A program made the position numbers and the translations under genes. A DNA stretch of 64,000 bases from Pseudomonadales bacterium (GTDB lineage: Bacteria > Pseudomonadota > Gammaproteobacteria > Pseudomonadales > Azotimanducaceae): the NCBI GenBank assembly GCA_041395945.1, contig JAWKZN010000001.1:496001-560000 (forward strand), given 5' to 3'. The stretch's first letter is position 1, and each line of letters begins with the position of its first letter. Below are positions 24,236-34,301 of the stretch, in pieces. The notes under the pieces were generated by a model. That model was not told the DNA's origin and ran no database searches. It saw nothing but the letters and a program-made list of their open reading frames with translations.

Positions 24236-25936
24236 TCACTGGAAGCGGTTTTCGCCGGTGCCCGGGCTGGCACTCCTATTGGCGACGTCGTTGAAAATAT
24301 GCTCCGACACAGCCCGGACTCCGAATATCGTCCATCCGGTCGTGGCAGCTTCCCGTGCGGTCAGTCTGATTTCCCAGAGGACCTCCGGCGGGGTTGTGTG
24401 AGTGTATTCCCGAGCCCGCGTCCACTGGCGAAGGCGAAAGCGGGTGTCCCAGGTCACTTCATCCAAGCCCCGGGAGTCCAGCAGTGCACCGTCACCGACC
24501 AGAATGTTTCCAGTGACCGGCAGTTCGCTCACACTGCCCATGGCGACGGCGACGACTTTCTCATCACCCGGAATTTCCGATGACCACACCTGGCGGGCAG
24601 TTCGATGGATCTCGTCGATCTGGTACTCCACCGCACGACTCCATGTCTGGGCGATGGGCGTCGGTGGATCCGGCGGCCTTGCCTGGTAGTTGCCGTTGTC
24701 AAACATCAGCAGTGTGCCGCGCTGCGTCAGTACCGGTGAATGCTGATGCCAGAACCAGCGGTCACTGTCCTGCAGGGCGATGAGTCTGTCTGTGAGGTGA
24801 TGGGGCCAGCCGCTCGGCTCGCCGAATATCCAGACAATCTTCCCCTCGGCCCTGTCCACCTTGATCAATGCGCTCTGGTAGCGGAAATTGATCAATAGCG
24901 ATCGATCCCTGGGATCGAGGACGATGGCGTTCGCGTGCGACCAGTCGATCGTGTTCGCAAAGCCGCGACGTCCCCAGTACGCCAGATCGGTTTCATAACC
25001 GATACGCAACGGATCCAGATGGTCGAACGCATTCCAGCGCCACTGCACCGATCCGGCGCGGTCAAAAACCACCACCTCATCACCCATCACCCCAACTGGC
25101 CCACCAGGCAGTCCGGAAAGCGATTCGACGTCATAGGAATCGAATTCACGACGCACGGGAGTCAGGGCTGCAATTGTCGTTTCGTCGATCCGATTCACAT
25201 CGTGATGAAAGCCCAGTGCTTCGACGTGAACGCCGGAATGACCATCCTGGGCTGTGGGCGACGCATACCATGAGGAAATCTCGTTACCCAGCCAGTCGAT
25301 GTGAACGATTCGATGATCTTGGGTCAGATACAGGATGCCTGGGCCCTGATCGCCATCTTCCAGAATATTGAAGTCGCTGATACGGGAGTCGGTGCGGTAG
25401 TACCAGATGGGTCTGCCGTGCGCGTTGACCATCACGAGCAGGCCGAAGGATTGTCCGAACTCGCGCTCAGCCTTGTCGCCCATGGCAGTCTGCCTGGGTA
25501 ACTGCCGGCGAGGATTGAACAATCGAAAGCCGGGTTCCATTCTTTCCTGATTGACAATGGGCGCGACGATCTGTGGAAAATCCTCCGGTGCATGCGGGAG
25601 GGACGGGGCGAGATAGTCGAAAGTAGTGGAGACGCTGTCATCACCTGCCACTGCTGTAACGTGGACCTGGTGAGACTCGCCGGCGACGAATCCGAGCAGC
25701 GGTACGTCGAACAGCGTCGCCTGATTGAGGGTAACTGGACGCAGGCGTCCAGCGGATCCTTCGATGACCACAGTCAAAGTGGCTGCCGGTTGAACTTCGA
25801 CATGCAGGCGGGCGACCAGTGGTGCGCTGGCATTCTCATTCGGAGTGAGCGTGGGTGGTTGCACGAACTGGACAGCGGCGTGCCCGTGAAAACTGGCAAG
25901 GGCGGCAACGAAGCCGATGGTGGTGGCGAGTCGCAT
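24236..25936 (-). CDS. Arylsulfotransferase (ASST) family protein, exported
   Basis: A 566-residue protein with signal peptide and the ASST beta-propeller signature: YLTQDHRIVHIDWLGNE, DWSHANAIVLDPRDRSLLINFR, YQSALIKVDRAEGKIVWIFGEP, WFWHQHSPVL and GTLLMFDNGNY. The His residues of SHAN and HQH are at the positions expected for the sulfotransfer site. Bacterial ASSTs move sulfate between phenols in the periplasm; many distant members have no known substrate. No DsbA/DsbB-like partner lies next to it. Confidence 0.85.
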   Translation of the reverse strand: MRLATTIGFVAALASFHGHAAVQFVQPPTLTPNENASAPLVARLHVEVQPAATLTVVIEGSAGRLRPVTLNQATLFDVPLLGFVAGESHQVHVTAVAGDDSVSTTFDYLAPSLPHAPEDFPQIVAPIVNQERMEPGFRLFNPRRQLPRQTAMGDKAEREFGQSFGLLVMVNAHGRPIWYYRTDSRISDFNILEDGDQGPGILYLTQDHRIVHIDWLGNEISSWYASPTAQDGHSGVHVEALGFHHDVNRIDETTIAALTPVRREFDSYDVESLSGLPGGPVGVMGDEVVVFDRAGSVQWRWNAFDHLDPLRIGYETDLAYWGRRGFANTIDWSHANAIVLDPRDRSLLINFRYQSALIKVDRAEGKIVWIFGEPSGWPHHLTDRLIALQDSDRWFWHQHSPVLTQRGTLLMFDNGNYQARPPDPPTPIAQTWSRAVEYQIDEIHRTARQVWSSEIPGDEKVVAVAMGSVSELPVTGNILVGDGALLDSRGLDEVTWDTRFRLRQWTRAREYTHTTPPEVLWEIRLTAREAATTGWTIFGVRAVSEHIFNDVANRSASPGTGENRFQ

Positions 25937-26197
25937 CTTCAGCTATCCAGGTGCCGGAATGTGGACGTGGTGATTATGGCAGTCTGCGCAGATTTCTGTC
26001 TGCTGGTGAGAATCCCCCGGCGTCGCGCTGGCGTCTGATCCCGGGAGCCACACTTCCCGGTGCCGGTTGCGATACCCGGACCCGGGAAATGCTGCTTGCA
26101 GTGGGTCAACAGATCCAGATACTGCGATTGGGAGCCAGTTCTCGATTCCTGTACCGGGTGTGATTAAGATAGCGCCGCATTTCACCGGAGCTAAGAT

Positions 26198-26764
26198 ATG
26201 AATCGAATTCTCGGATCGGTCCTCTGCAGTACCCTGTTCCTTGCCGGGACTGCCAGCGCGGCAATGAACTACACCTATCTCGAAGGTGCCTATGTGAACT
26301 CCGAAGTCGATGTCGGGCCTTTCGACGTGGACGGTGATGGGGTTTCCATCGGCGGGTCCTTTGCTGTAGTGGACAAAGCCCATCTGTTCGGCTCCTACAC
26401 CACCCAGGATTTCGACTTCGGTGTCGACATCGACGTGATCCGGCTGGGAGGTGGCATCAACCTGGAGCTGAGCAACATGCTCGATTTCGTGGCCACCGCG
26501 GCCTATGTGGATGTCAGCGTGGATGGCGGGTCTGACGACGACGGTTACGAACTCACCGGCGGTCTTCGCAGTCAGCTGACCGACCAGTTTCAGCTCGATG
26601 GCCGCATCGCGTATACGGACCTCGGAAATGGCAGTGATGACACCTCCTTGCTGATCGACGCCCGCTTCTTCGTGGTCGAGTCCCTGGCGATTGCCGGTGG
26701 AGTCGAAATCGGTGATGACGCGACCACCTGGAAAATCGGCGTGCGCTGGGAACTGCCCCGCTGA
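26198..26764 (+). CDS. Outer-membrane beta-barrel protein (porin-like)
   Basis: A 188-residue protein with signal peptide ending in ASA and about eight alternating strands such as NYTYLEGAYVNSEV, GVSIGGSFAVVDKAHLFGSY and WKIGVRWELP. The 8-strand layout matches small opacity/OmpX-like barrels. ATG 26198 follows CCGGAGC. The 261 bases to its left hold no gene that I can support. Confidence 0.75.
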   Translation: MNRILGSVLCSTLFLAGTASAAMNYTYLEGAYVNSEVDVGPFDVDGDGVSIGGSFAVVDKAHLFGSYTTQDFDFGVDIDVIRLGGGINLELSNMLDFVATAAYVDVSVDGGSDDDGYELTGGLRSQLTDQFQLDGRIAYTDLGNGSDDTSLLIDARFFVVESLAIAGGVEIGDDATTWKIGVRWELPR

Positions 26765-26783
26765 CCTTCAGTCGGCTGGCGGC

Positions 26784-27824
26784 TCAGAAAGACCTGGAGA
26801 GGGCCGAGTAGAGGGCGAAGTCGGGCATAATGTCCGAGAATGCATCCTCTACGATGCCCAGGGTCAGATTCCAGCCGCTGCCGGGAAAGCGCACATTGGC
26901 CCCCACGCTGAGCTGCACTGTGTTGTCGCCCAGCGTGGCGAGGCTGCTGTCGTAGTAGCTGCCCGCGGCCTGTAACTGGGCCAGCAGATCGACGCGATTA
27001 CCCAGGGCCAGCCCGATCTGAATGCCACCGATGGGTACGGTGCGCTTCTGCAGCTCGCTCAACACCTTGCCATCACCCAGCAGAAGTACACCGGCATGGG
27101 CCGAGACGGTGAGGTTCGCCCGCTTCAGCGAGGCAGTGTCCGTGTACCCGATCCCCAGCGAATAGTCCGCGGCACCGCTGCCGCGCAGATGCTGATAACT
27201 TCCCGTGGGCAGCTTAAGGCCTCCATGCAGGGTCAGCTTTCGACTGTCATCGTCTGCAGCCAGCAGCTGATAGCGGGCGAAGAGCGCAATGTCACCAACA
27301 CCCGTACTGCTGTCTTCGATCCGAATCCGTACATCGCCCCCCCGCTGATAGATGAAGTTGAGCTGGTTTCTGGCACGGACATTCCGCTGGGCGTTGGAGG
27401 CGCCGATGATGTCGTGCCAGTCTTCTACCGTTGCATCGAGGAACCCGCCGCTGGCGTGCAGGAGCGGAATAGTGGCGCCGATTTCCCAGTCGTCGCCGAG
27501 GCCGCGGGTGAAGGTCAGAGCCAGCCGGGTTGTTTCGCCGTCCAGCTCGAGCTGTTCAAAGCCGTTGCCGGCGGGCTCGGTGTGGCTGGTCAGGGTCACC
27601 ACACCGCGGATATCCCAGGTGCCTGCCGGCTGGATAGAACCGGCGAAAAACTCCGGCCGACCGAAAATCCGGGTGAAGGGATTGTAGGTGCCGGTATGGA
27701 ATATCGGCTCTTTCGCAGATGACGACGAGCGCGCAGACAGGTCAGCGACGATATCCGACGCTGCCCGGGTGGTCCCGCCCAGGGTGGCAGTCAGGAGTAG
27801 CAGAGCGCTCAGTGCTCTTTTCAT
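26784..27824 (-). CDS. DUF3187 family protein (putative outer-membrane)
   Basis: A 346-residue protein with signal peptide. The DUF3187 pattern is clear: YNPFTRIFGRPEF near the start, LDGETTRLALTFTRGLGDDWEIGATIPL, and HGGLKLPTGSYQHLRGSGAADYSLGIGY. It is probably a barrel in the outer membrane. ATG 27824 is used. It is co-directional with the DsrE-like gene, 31 bases downstream of it. Confidence 0.8.
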   Translation of the reverse strand: MKRALSALLLLTATLGGTTRAASDIVADLSARSSSSAKEPIFHTGTYNPFTRIFGRPEFFAGSIQPAGTWDIRGVVTLTSHTEPAGNGFEQLELDGETTRLALTFTRGLGDDWEIGATIPLLHASGGFLDATVEDWHDIIGASNAQRNVRARNQLNFIYQRGGDVRIRIEDSSTGVGDIALFARYQLLAADDDSRKLTLHGGLKLPTGSYQHLRGSGAADYSLGIGYTDTASLKRANLTVSAHAGVLLLGDGKVLSELQKRTVPIGGIQIGLALGNRVDLLAQLQAAGSYYDSSLATLGDNTVQLSVGANVRFPGSGWNLTLGIVEDAFSDIMPDFALYSALSRSF

Positions 27825-27855
27825 GAGCTCGATCCGGTGTTGGCGAACGTGCTGA

Positions 27856-28281
27856 TCAGATATTGACCGAGTCGTAAGGGAGATAACCCTCAGCCTCCAG
27901 CATTTCGATCTCTTCCGGTGCAAAACGAACCGGCTCGATGAATGCTGGAATGTCGTCGGGTCCGATGGCGTTGTTCTTCATCCAGGTCTCACACATGCGT
28001 ACCTCAATCATCCGGTATGCGTCCAGGCGCGCAGCACGATCGATGAGGGTTCGATTGTTCAGATAGTGATCGCGGGTGAAGGAAAAGGCTTCATCACCAT
28101 GGAGGATCACGACCACCGGATCGTCGGCAGGCAGGGACTGGTCCAGTGACTGTTCGAGCGTGGTGAACAGGTTGTCGAGATCGTCCCGATTCTGTGGCGA
28201 AACCTCCAGAAAGAGGCGCTCTGCGGAGGAGGCCGGCAGTGCAGCAATCAGCAGGGCCGCGAGTAGCATCGATCGGTTCAT
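27856..28281 (-). CDS. DsrE-family protein, exported
   Basis: A 141-residue protein with signal peptide and DsrE-fold text: DPVVVILHGDEAFSF in the central strand and RMIEVRMCETWMKNNAI with one conserved Cys, as in DsrE/TusD-like sulfur carriers. The signal peptide places it in the periplasm, where such a Cys could carry sulfur or take part in redox exchange. It probably forms a transcription unit with DUF3187. Confidence 0.75.
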   Translation of the reverse strand: MNRSMLLAALLIAALPASSAERLFLEVSPQNRDDLDNLFTTLEQSLDQSLPADDPVVVILHGDEAFSFTRDHYLNNRTLIDRAARLDAYRMIEVRMCETWMKNNAIGPDDIPAFIEPVRFAPEEIEMLEAEGYLPYDSVNI

Positions 28282-28342
28282 GCGGGGATCTTAACGTATA
28301 CTCTCGGCCCTTCACACGACTCTGCCCGGAGCACACCTTCAG

Positions 28343-29587
28343 GTGACCTTCCGTCCCATTCACTACTACCTGATCGGTACCGCCAGCTGGTTTTCCGGGT
28401 TTGCTATTCAGGGGGTCATGTTTGCCTGGCTGGTGGCCATGGTCCTGCACGAGACCCCTGAGATGGTGGGTATCGCCCAGATGACGCTGCTGCTGCCAGG
28501 CACGGTGCTCATCCTCCTCGGCGGCAGTTACGCAGACCGATTCGGTGGTCGTCGGGTCGCCATCATCGGCCAGTGCGTTGCGGTCTGCGCGGTAGGGTTC
28601 CTCACCTTTGTGGTTGCCACGGATGCCCTCTCCACCAGAATGATGCTGACTTATGCGCTCATCATGGGCTGCGCCCAGGCCTTTGTGACACCGGCGCGGG
28701 ATGGTCTGCTCAATCAGGTTGCGGAAGGCCGGGTGCAGCGCACTGTGATGCTGGCGAGTTTCGTACAGTTCGGGATGCAGATGATCGGTTTCCTGATCGC
28801 CTCACTCGCAGACAGACTGGGCGCTGTCAGCATTCTCGCTGCCCAGGCAGTAATTCTCTGTAGTGGCATTATTGCTTACTGGTGGATTAAGGATGCGCCC
28901 CGGGATCCGGGTCGTTCGACCCGGCTCATGCATTCCCTCAAAGAAGGGGCCCGCACTGTCTTCTCATCTTCGTCGATGCGCATGGTGATGGTGCAGAATG
29001 TGGCCATGGCCGTTTTCTTCATGGGCTCGTACATCGTCACCATGCCTATCCTGTTGCGGGACGTCTTCGCCGGCAGTGCGCGGGATCTCGCTTTCATGAA
29101 TGTCGCCAACTCCCTCGGGCTGGTGGTCACGATTCTGCTGCTGCTTCGCATCGGCGATATCCATCGTCAGGGCAGAGCGCTGCTGCTGGCCCAGGGTGTC
29201 GGTGCCGCGGTGCTCGCCGGGGCGGGATACACCGGCAATTATCTGCTGTTCATTTTCGTGCTGTTCATCTGGGGTGTCTGCGGTGGCGTGGCCATGACCA
29301 TGTCGCGGACCATCATGCAGGTGCAGGCTCCGGAAAATCAGCGTTCTCGAGTCATGAGTTTCTACGCCCTGTCTTTCATGGGCGCAGGTCCGGTCGGCGC
29401 GCTGGTCTGTGGGTATCTGGTGGAGCTGCTCGGTCCACAGATGGCGTTGCTGGTGGCCTCCTGTGGGATGCTGAGCGTGATGCTGATCGTCGCATTCGGT
29501 TCTGCGCTGTGGGCGCTGGAAGGCCACGTGCAACCCGCTGCAACAGCAGAAGGATCGATCGCCTCTGCAGGTGCGCGGGATGGCTGA
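28343..29587 (+). CDS. MFS transporter (MFS_3), first gene of hydantoinase operon
   Basis: A 414-residue transporter related to the one at 12982: SWFSGFAIQGVMFAWLVAMVL, LGGSYADRFGGRRVAIIGQ, SRVMSFYALSFMGAGPVGALV. Start GTG 28343. It overlaps the HyuA start by eight bases, so it likely moves the substrate or product of the HyuA-HyuB enzyme. Confidence 0.82.
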   Translation: MTFRPIHYYLIGTASWFSGFAIQGVMFAWLVAMVLHETPEMVGIAQMTLLLPGTVLILLGGSYADRFGGRRVAIIGQCVAVCAVGFLTFVVATDALSTRMMLTYALIMGCAQAFVTPARDGLLNQVAEGRVQRTVMLASFVQFGMQMIGFLIASLADRLGAVSILAAQAVILCSGIIAYWWIKDAPRDPGRSTRLMHSLKEGARTVFSSSSMRMVMVQNVAMAVFFMGSYIVTMPILLRDVFAGSARDLAFMNVANSLGLVVTILLLLRIGDIHRQGRALLLAQGVGAAVLAGAGYTGNYLLFIFVLFIWGVCGGVAMTMSRTIMQVQAPENQRSRVMSFYALSFMGAGPVGALVCGYLVELLGPQMALLVASCGMLSVMLIVAFGSALWALEGHVQPAATAEGSIASAGARDG

Positions 29588-31664
29588 ACTGTCTGTCGAC
29601 ATTGGCGGCACTTTTACCGATGTGGTACTGCAGGCCGGGACCGATCGCAGCTCAGTCAAGGTGCTCACCAGTTACGAAGATCCGGCGCTGGCCGTACTGG
29701 AAGGCATCGGCGAAGTGCTGGCTTCGAGCGGCATCAACGAAGATGCGATAGATCTGGTCCTGCACGGCACCACTCTGGCGACCAATGCGCTGATCGAGAG
29801 AAGCGGTGCGGTTACGGCGCTGCTCACAACCCGGGGACATCGGGATGTGCTGGAGATGGCGCTGGAGAATCGTTTCGAACAATACGATCTCAACATCGAT
29901 CGGCCAGTACCGCTGGTACCCCGGCATCTGCGCCTGCCGGTGATCGAACGGCTGGACGCCCGGGGTCAGGTCCTGATCGATCTGGACGAAGCTTCGGTGG
30001 AGCGCCTTCTGCCGGTTCTCGAAAATGCCGGTATCGAGAGCGTTGCGATCGGATTTCTGCACGCCTACCGCAATCCCGTGCACGAAGAGCGGGTGGCCGA
30101 AATCCTGGAGCGCGGAATGCCCGGCGTGTCTCTCAGCCTTTCCTCGGCAGTGTGTCCGGAGATCCGGGAGTATGAACGGCTTTCTACCACCTGTGCGAAC
30201 GCCTACGTCAAACCACTCATGTCCCGCTATCTGGAGAGTCTGGAGTCCAGACTGAACAACCGTGGTATCCGCGCACCCGTGTTGCTCATGACCTCGGGCG
30301 GCGGCCTGACCACACTGCAGACGGCGAAGGCGTTTCCCATACGTCTCGTCGAATCCGGTCCCGCAGGGGGTGCGATTCTCGCCGGCCGGATTGCGCGCGC
30401 AGGTGGCTGCGAGAAAGCGCTTTCTTTCGATATGGGCGGTACCACAGCCAAACTCTGTGTCATCGATGCCGGTGAACCGCTCACCAGCCGCGCCTTCGAA
30501 GTGGATCGCAGTTACCGTTTCAGAAAAGGCAGTGGTCTGCCGGTTCGTATCCCGGTGATCGAGATGGTGGAGATCGGCGCCGGAGGTGGATCCATTGCCG
30601 GTGTCGATAATCTGGGTCGCCTCCGGGTGGGGCCGGAAAGTGCCGCCTCGGATCCTGGCCCGGCCTGTTATGGAAAAGGTGGATGCCTGCCAACCGTGAC
30701 CGACGCTGATCTGCTCCTCGGGCGGATCCGCTCGAAGGATTTTTCCGGTGGCCGGATGCTGCTCGATACTGAAGCGGCAGCCAGAGCCCTGGATCAGAAA
30801 GTTGCGCAGCCACTCAGGCTTGCACTGGATCTCGCAGCACACGCCCTGTGTGAAGTGGTGGACGAAAACATGGTGGCGGCCGCGCGGGCGCATCTGGGTG
30901 AGTGGGGCAAGGGCAGCGAGGGTCGGGTGTTGATCGCCTTCGGTGGTGCCGCGCCTCTGCACGCCTGCGCACTCGCCGGTAAGCTGAAGCTCGATCGGGT
31001 CATCGTGCCGAAAGATGCGGGGGTCGGTTCGGCTGTTGGATTTCTGCTGGCCCCGGTGAGTTTCGAGGTGGTGAGAAGCCATTACAGCCTGCTGTCTGAT
31101 TTCGCTGCCGAAACAGCAGCAACGCTGCTCGATGAGATGCACCAGGAAGCACTCGCCGTGGTCGCGGCGGTTGCCGGCGGTGTCGAGTTGTGGGTGCGGG
31201 TCAGCGTCTACATGCGTTATGTGGGTCAGGGTTATGAGATTGCCATTCAACTGCCCGATCGCAGCCGCGCGGCACTTGAGGCTGATGCATTGCGCAGGCA
31301 GTTTGAGCGGGCCTATACGCGGCTGTATGGGCGCGTGATCGAAGGTCTCGATGTGGAGGTGCTGAGCTGGACGCTGAGTGTCGGCCGGCCCAATCCGGTT
31401 GAGGACACACGAGATCGGGTGTCGGTTATGCAGGTACCGGAACCATTTGCCACACACAGACTCTACGATGGTGCACTCACTGCAGTGGTCGAGGCCGGCT
31501 GTTATCAGCGGGAGAGGCTGGGTGCGGGCGATTGCCTGCAGGGACCCGCGCTGGTGATCGAGTCCCAGACGACAACCTATGTTGCCACGGGCTATCAGGC
31601 GACGGTTTCGGAGCAGGGACACCTGGTGGTCGAAACCTGTGCCGGAGTGAACACTGATGGCTGA
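29580..31664 (+). CDS. hyuA: Hydantoinase/oxoprolinase family protein, subunit A
   Basis: A 694-residue ASKHA-fold ATPase. SVDIGGTFTDVVL opens the protein, HGTTLATNALIER and TSGGGLTT follow, and LSFDMGGTTAKLCVI and EIGAGGGSI mark the second ATP-binding lobe. With HyuB it hydrolyses cyclic amides such as N-methylhydantoin or 5-oxoproline, or carboxylates ketones, with ATP. ATG 29580 overlaps the MFS stop. The overlap with HyuB (31657) is eight bases, typical of a co-translated pair. Confidence 0.9.
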   Translation: MAELSVDIGGTFTDVVLQAGTDRSSVKVLTSYEDPALAVLEGIGEVLASSGINEDAIDLVLHGTTLATNALIERSGAVTALLTTRGHRDVLEMALENRFEQYDLNIDRPVPLVPRHLRLPVIERLDARGQVLIDLDEASVERLLPVLENAGIESVAIGFLHAYRNPVHEERVAEILERGMPGVSLSLSSAVCPEIREYERLSTTCANAYVKPLMSRYLESLESRLNNRGIRAPVLLMTSGGGLTTLQTAKAFPIRLVESGPAGGAILAGRIARAGGCEKALSFDMGGTTAKLCVIDAGEPLTSRAFEVDRSYRFRKGSGLPVRIPVIEMVEIGAGGGSIAGVDNLGRLRVGPESAASDPGPACYGKGGCLPTVTDADLLLGRIRSKDFSGGRMLLDTEAAARALDQKVAQPLRLALDLAAHALCEVVDENMVAAARAHLGEWGKGSEGRVLIAFGGAAPLHACALAGKLKLDRVIVPKDAGVGSAVGFLLAPVSFEVVRSHYSLLSDFAAETAATLLDEMHQEALAVVAAVAGGVELWVRVSVYMRYVGQGYEIAIQLPDRSRAALEADALRRQFERAYTRLYGRVIEGLDVEVLSWTLSVGRPNPVEDTRDRVSVMQVPEPFATHRLYDGALTAVVEAGCYQRERLGAGDCLQGPALVIESQTTTYVATGYQATVSEQGHLVVETCAGVNTDG

Positions 31665-33330
31665 TCTGGATGTGCTGCGCCGGCAACTTGCCTGGGATCG
31701 ACTGCTGGCCATCGTCGAAGCCCAGGCCCAGGCGTTGATGCGCACCGCGTTTTCCACCGTGGTCCGGGAAGCTGGTGACCTTTCTGCGGGTGTGTTCAAT
31801 CCGCGTGGCGAAATGCTGGCCCAGGCGGTGACCGGCACGCCGGGGCATGTGAACGCGATGGCGGCTTCGGTGGGAAAGTTTCTGCGGCGTTTTCCGCTGT
31901 CGGTGCTCAAACCCGGTGATGTGCTGCTCACCAACGATCCCTGGGATGGTACCGGGCATCTGAATGACTTCACCGTGGTGACCCCTGTTTTTCTCAGGTC
32001 ACACTGTGTCGGCCTGTTTGCCAGCACGAGCCATATCGCGGATGTGGGCGGCCGGGGTTTCGGCCCCGATGCCAATGATCTGTTTGAGGAAGGATTGCGC
32101 ATTCCCATCGGTTATCTCTTCAGAGCGGGTGCGCGGGATGAGACGCTGATGCGACTCATCAAGGCCAATGTGCGGGATCCGGCAACCGCGGAGGGCGACC
32201 TCTACTCGCTCACAGCCTGCAACGACCACGGCTGTCGCGATCTGCTGGAGATGATGGAGGATCTCGAACTCAAGGATCTTGAGGCGGTTGGAGAATTCAT
32301 TCTGGATACTTCCCGGCGCGCGATGCAGACAGAGATCGGCCGCCTGCCGCGGGGTATGTATCGCAACCGGATGCGCATTGACGGCTATCACGAACCAATC
32401 GATCTGGTTGCGACGCTGACCATCGGCGCGGATCTGATCGATGTGGACTTCACCGGGAGTTCGCCGATATCGCCACTGGGTATCAATGTCCCACTGCCGT
32501 ACACCCAGGCCTACGCATCCTTTGGTGTGCGCTGCATTGTCGGGGGTGAGATTCCCAACAATGCCGGCTCGCTTGCGGCGGTCAGGGTCACCGCACCCGA
32601 AGGGTGCATTCTCAACGCACAACCACCCAGCGCTGTGTCGGCGCGACACGCGGTGGGGCAGATGCTGCCCGATGTGGTGCTGGGCTGTCTCGCCCAGGTC
32701 CTGCCGGAGCAGATTCCGGCGGAAGGGGCGTCCTGTATCTGGAACCCGGTACTGCTGGGCAGTGCCACGGCTGCTGCCGGCAATTCGGTGAGCGGAAACT
32801 TCGTGACCAATCCTATTTTCAACGGTGGCACGGGTGCACGGCCGGGTAAGGACGGACTCTCTACCACAGCGTTTCCCTCCGGCGTGCGGACCACCTCCAC
32901 CGAGGTCAACGAAGCCACCACACCGCTGGTGATCTGGCGCAAGGAGTACCGGCCCGATTCGGGCGGTGCCGGTGCACTCCGTGGCGGCCTCGGTCAGATC
33001 GTGGAAATCGCACATCGGGAAGGAGCGCCATTCGTCATCTCCCGGATGTTCGAAAGGATCCTGCATGCGCCACTGGGTCGATCGGGTGGGCAACCCGGTG
33101 CGGCGGGCGCGGTGCGTGTTCGCACCGCGGATGGTGGTGCCGATGTCGAACTGGCGGGGAAGGGCAGAGATCAGGTGCCCGCCGGTGCGGTTCTGGTGCT
33201 GGAAACTCCCGGCGGTGGCGGTATCGGGGAGGCGCTGCAGCGGCAGCGGGCGAGCGTCGTCGAAGATCTGCAGGCTGGCCTGATTTCTCCGGCCGCCGCC
33301 CGGGAAATCTACGGGCTGGAGCCAGACTGA
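31657..33330 (+). CDS. hyuB: Hydantoinase B/oxoprolinase family protein, subunit B
   Basis: A 557-residue partner of HyuA. TNDPWDGTGHLNDFTVVTPVF, STSHIADVGGRGFGPDA, FTGSSPISPLGINVPL and RGGLGQIVEI are the classical HyuB motifs; His and Asp residues here bind the metal. Complete length for the family. The three-gene operon MFS-HyuA-HyuB ends just before tRNA-Gly. The exact substrate cannot be read from sequence. Confidence 0.9.
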   Translation: MADLDVLRRQLAWDRLLAIVEAQAQALMRTAFSTVVREAGDLSAGVFNPRGEMLAQAVTGTPGHVNAMAASVGKFLRRFPLSVLKPGDVLLTNDPWDGTGHLNDFTVVTPVFLRSHCVGLFASTSHIADVGGRGFGPDANDLFEEGLRIPIGYLFRAGARDETLMRLIKANVRDPATAEGDLYSLTACNDHGCRDLLEMMEDLELKDLEAVGEFILDTSRRAMQTEIGRLPRGMYRNRMRIDGYHEPIDLVATLTIGADLIDVDFTGSSPISPLGINVPLPYTQAYASFGVRCIVGGEIPNNAGSLAAVRVTAPEGCILNAQPPSAVSARHAVGQMLPDVVLGCLAQVLPEQIPAEGASCIWNPVLLGSATAAAGNSVSGNFVTNPIFNGGTGARPGKDGLSTTAFPSGVRTTSTEVNEATTPLVIWRKEYRPDSGGAGALRGGLGQIVEIAHREGAPFVISRMFERILHAPLGRSGGQPGAAGAVRVRTADGGADVELAGKGRDQVPAGAVLVLETPGGGGIGEALQRQRASVVEDLQAGLISPAAAREIYGLEPD

Positions 33331-33407
33331 GCACTGGGGCACAGAGCGCCCGCCCGCCGGCTAAGGTGTTGTAATTCAGGACGGTTTGGGCACAATAGCG
33401 CCCCCGA

Positions 33408-33483
<76 letters not shown>

Positions 33484-33558
33484 ATTCACTTCATTTTTCG
33501 ATAGTTCCCATTCGGCAAGGCTGTGGACCCCGAGGGGTCGCGCCCGTGCGACGGCCGG

Positions 33559-33580
33559 TCGAGTCTCGTTTCCCGCTCCA
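33559..33580 (+). repeat. Second copy of the tRNA-Gly 3' end (attachment-site-like)
   Basis: An exact 22-base copy of the last 22 bases of tRNA-Gly (33462-33483), 97 bases downstream. The 75 bases between the copies are not a gene. Direct repeats of a tRNA 3' end are what integration of a tRNA-targeting element leaves behind; a partial tandem tRNA duplication is the alternative, since GGGGTCGCG is also partly repeated upstream. Confidence 0.7.
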
Positions 33581-33613
33581 TTTTCAAAGACTTAGGTTAC
33601 AGTACCCCGGTTC

Positions 33614-34216
33614 TCAGTCCTTCCCCAGCAGTGTCAGCACAGAGGCATCCGCAAACCGTCGCAGTGCAGCCTTAGACTCGCCGGCGCGCACTCTGATCGC
33701 CAGACTGTGCAGCACGGCTTGAATGAGTCTGCTCAGCGATCCGGGATCGATGGGTTCGGCGAGCTGCCCCTGCTGGACTGCCAGCTCCACCCGATTGAGC
33801 AGGCGTGCATCCAGCTGCTCGATAAGGTTCAGCAAGTCAGCCTTCACCTCCGGATGGACCTTGGCGGCGGCGGGCGCTGTGCAGATCATCATGCAGCCCA
33901 GTTCATTTTCACCGGCGGAGTAGACGTCCAGCGCGACCCGAAAAAACTTTTTGAGTCCACTGCGGAAATCTTTCTCGAACGAAATCGTCTGGCTGAACCC
34001 TGCTTCCAGCTGCCCGGTGTACTGCTGCAGTGCGGAGCGGTAGAGGGCTTCCTTGTCTCCGAACGCCCGGTAAATGCTCGGTCTGTTCATGCCCATGGCC
34101 GCGGACAGATCATCCAGCGATGTGCCGCTGAAGCCGCGGGCCCAGAACAGATTGCCGGCGGCCTGCAGTGCGGTCTCGGTGTCGTATTGCCTGGGGCGAC
34201 CTCGCTGCGGACTCAT
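33614..34216 (-). CDS. TetR/AcrR-family regulator
   Basis: A 200-residue regulator with RGRPRQYD tail, then ALQAAGNLFWARGFSGTSL and SIYRAFGDKEALYRSAL forming the complete helix-turn-helix. The ligand domain has a single Cys motif, LGCMMICTA. It is divergent from the GST gene and may regulate the GST-VOC-NMO group. No clear palindrome was found in the 85-base gap. Confidence 0.85.
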   Translation of the reverse strand: MSPQRGRPRQYDTETALQAAGNLFWARGFSGTSLDDLSAAMGMNRPSIYRAFGDKEALYRSALQQYTGQLEAGFSQTISFEKDFRSGLKKFFRVALDVYSAGENELGCMMICTAPAAAKVHPEVKADLLNLIEQLDARLLNRVELAVQQGQLAEPIDPGSLSRLIQAVLHSLAIRVRAGESKAALRRFADASVLTLLGKD

Positions 34217-34301
34217 ATATATGTACCGTGTCGCATATTAAATCTTGATCAGGGTATTAATGTGCGAGATAGTACACAAAACCGCAGCAAGGGTCACCGA
34301 C

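Noticed and set aside
29652..32108. An 818-codon open frame antisense to HyuA and HyuB
   Set aside because: It lies entirely opposite two well-supported genes with family motifs, and its translation is Gln/His/Arg-rich without any domain. It arises from codon bias in GC-rich DNA.
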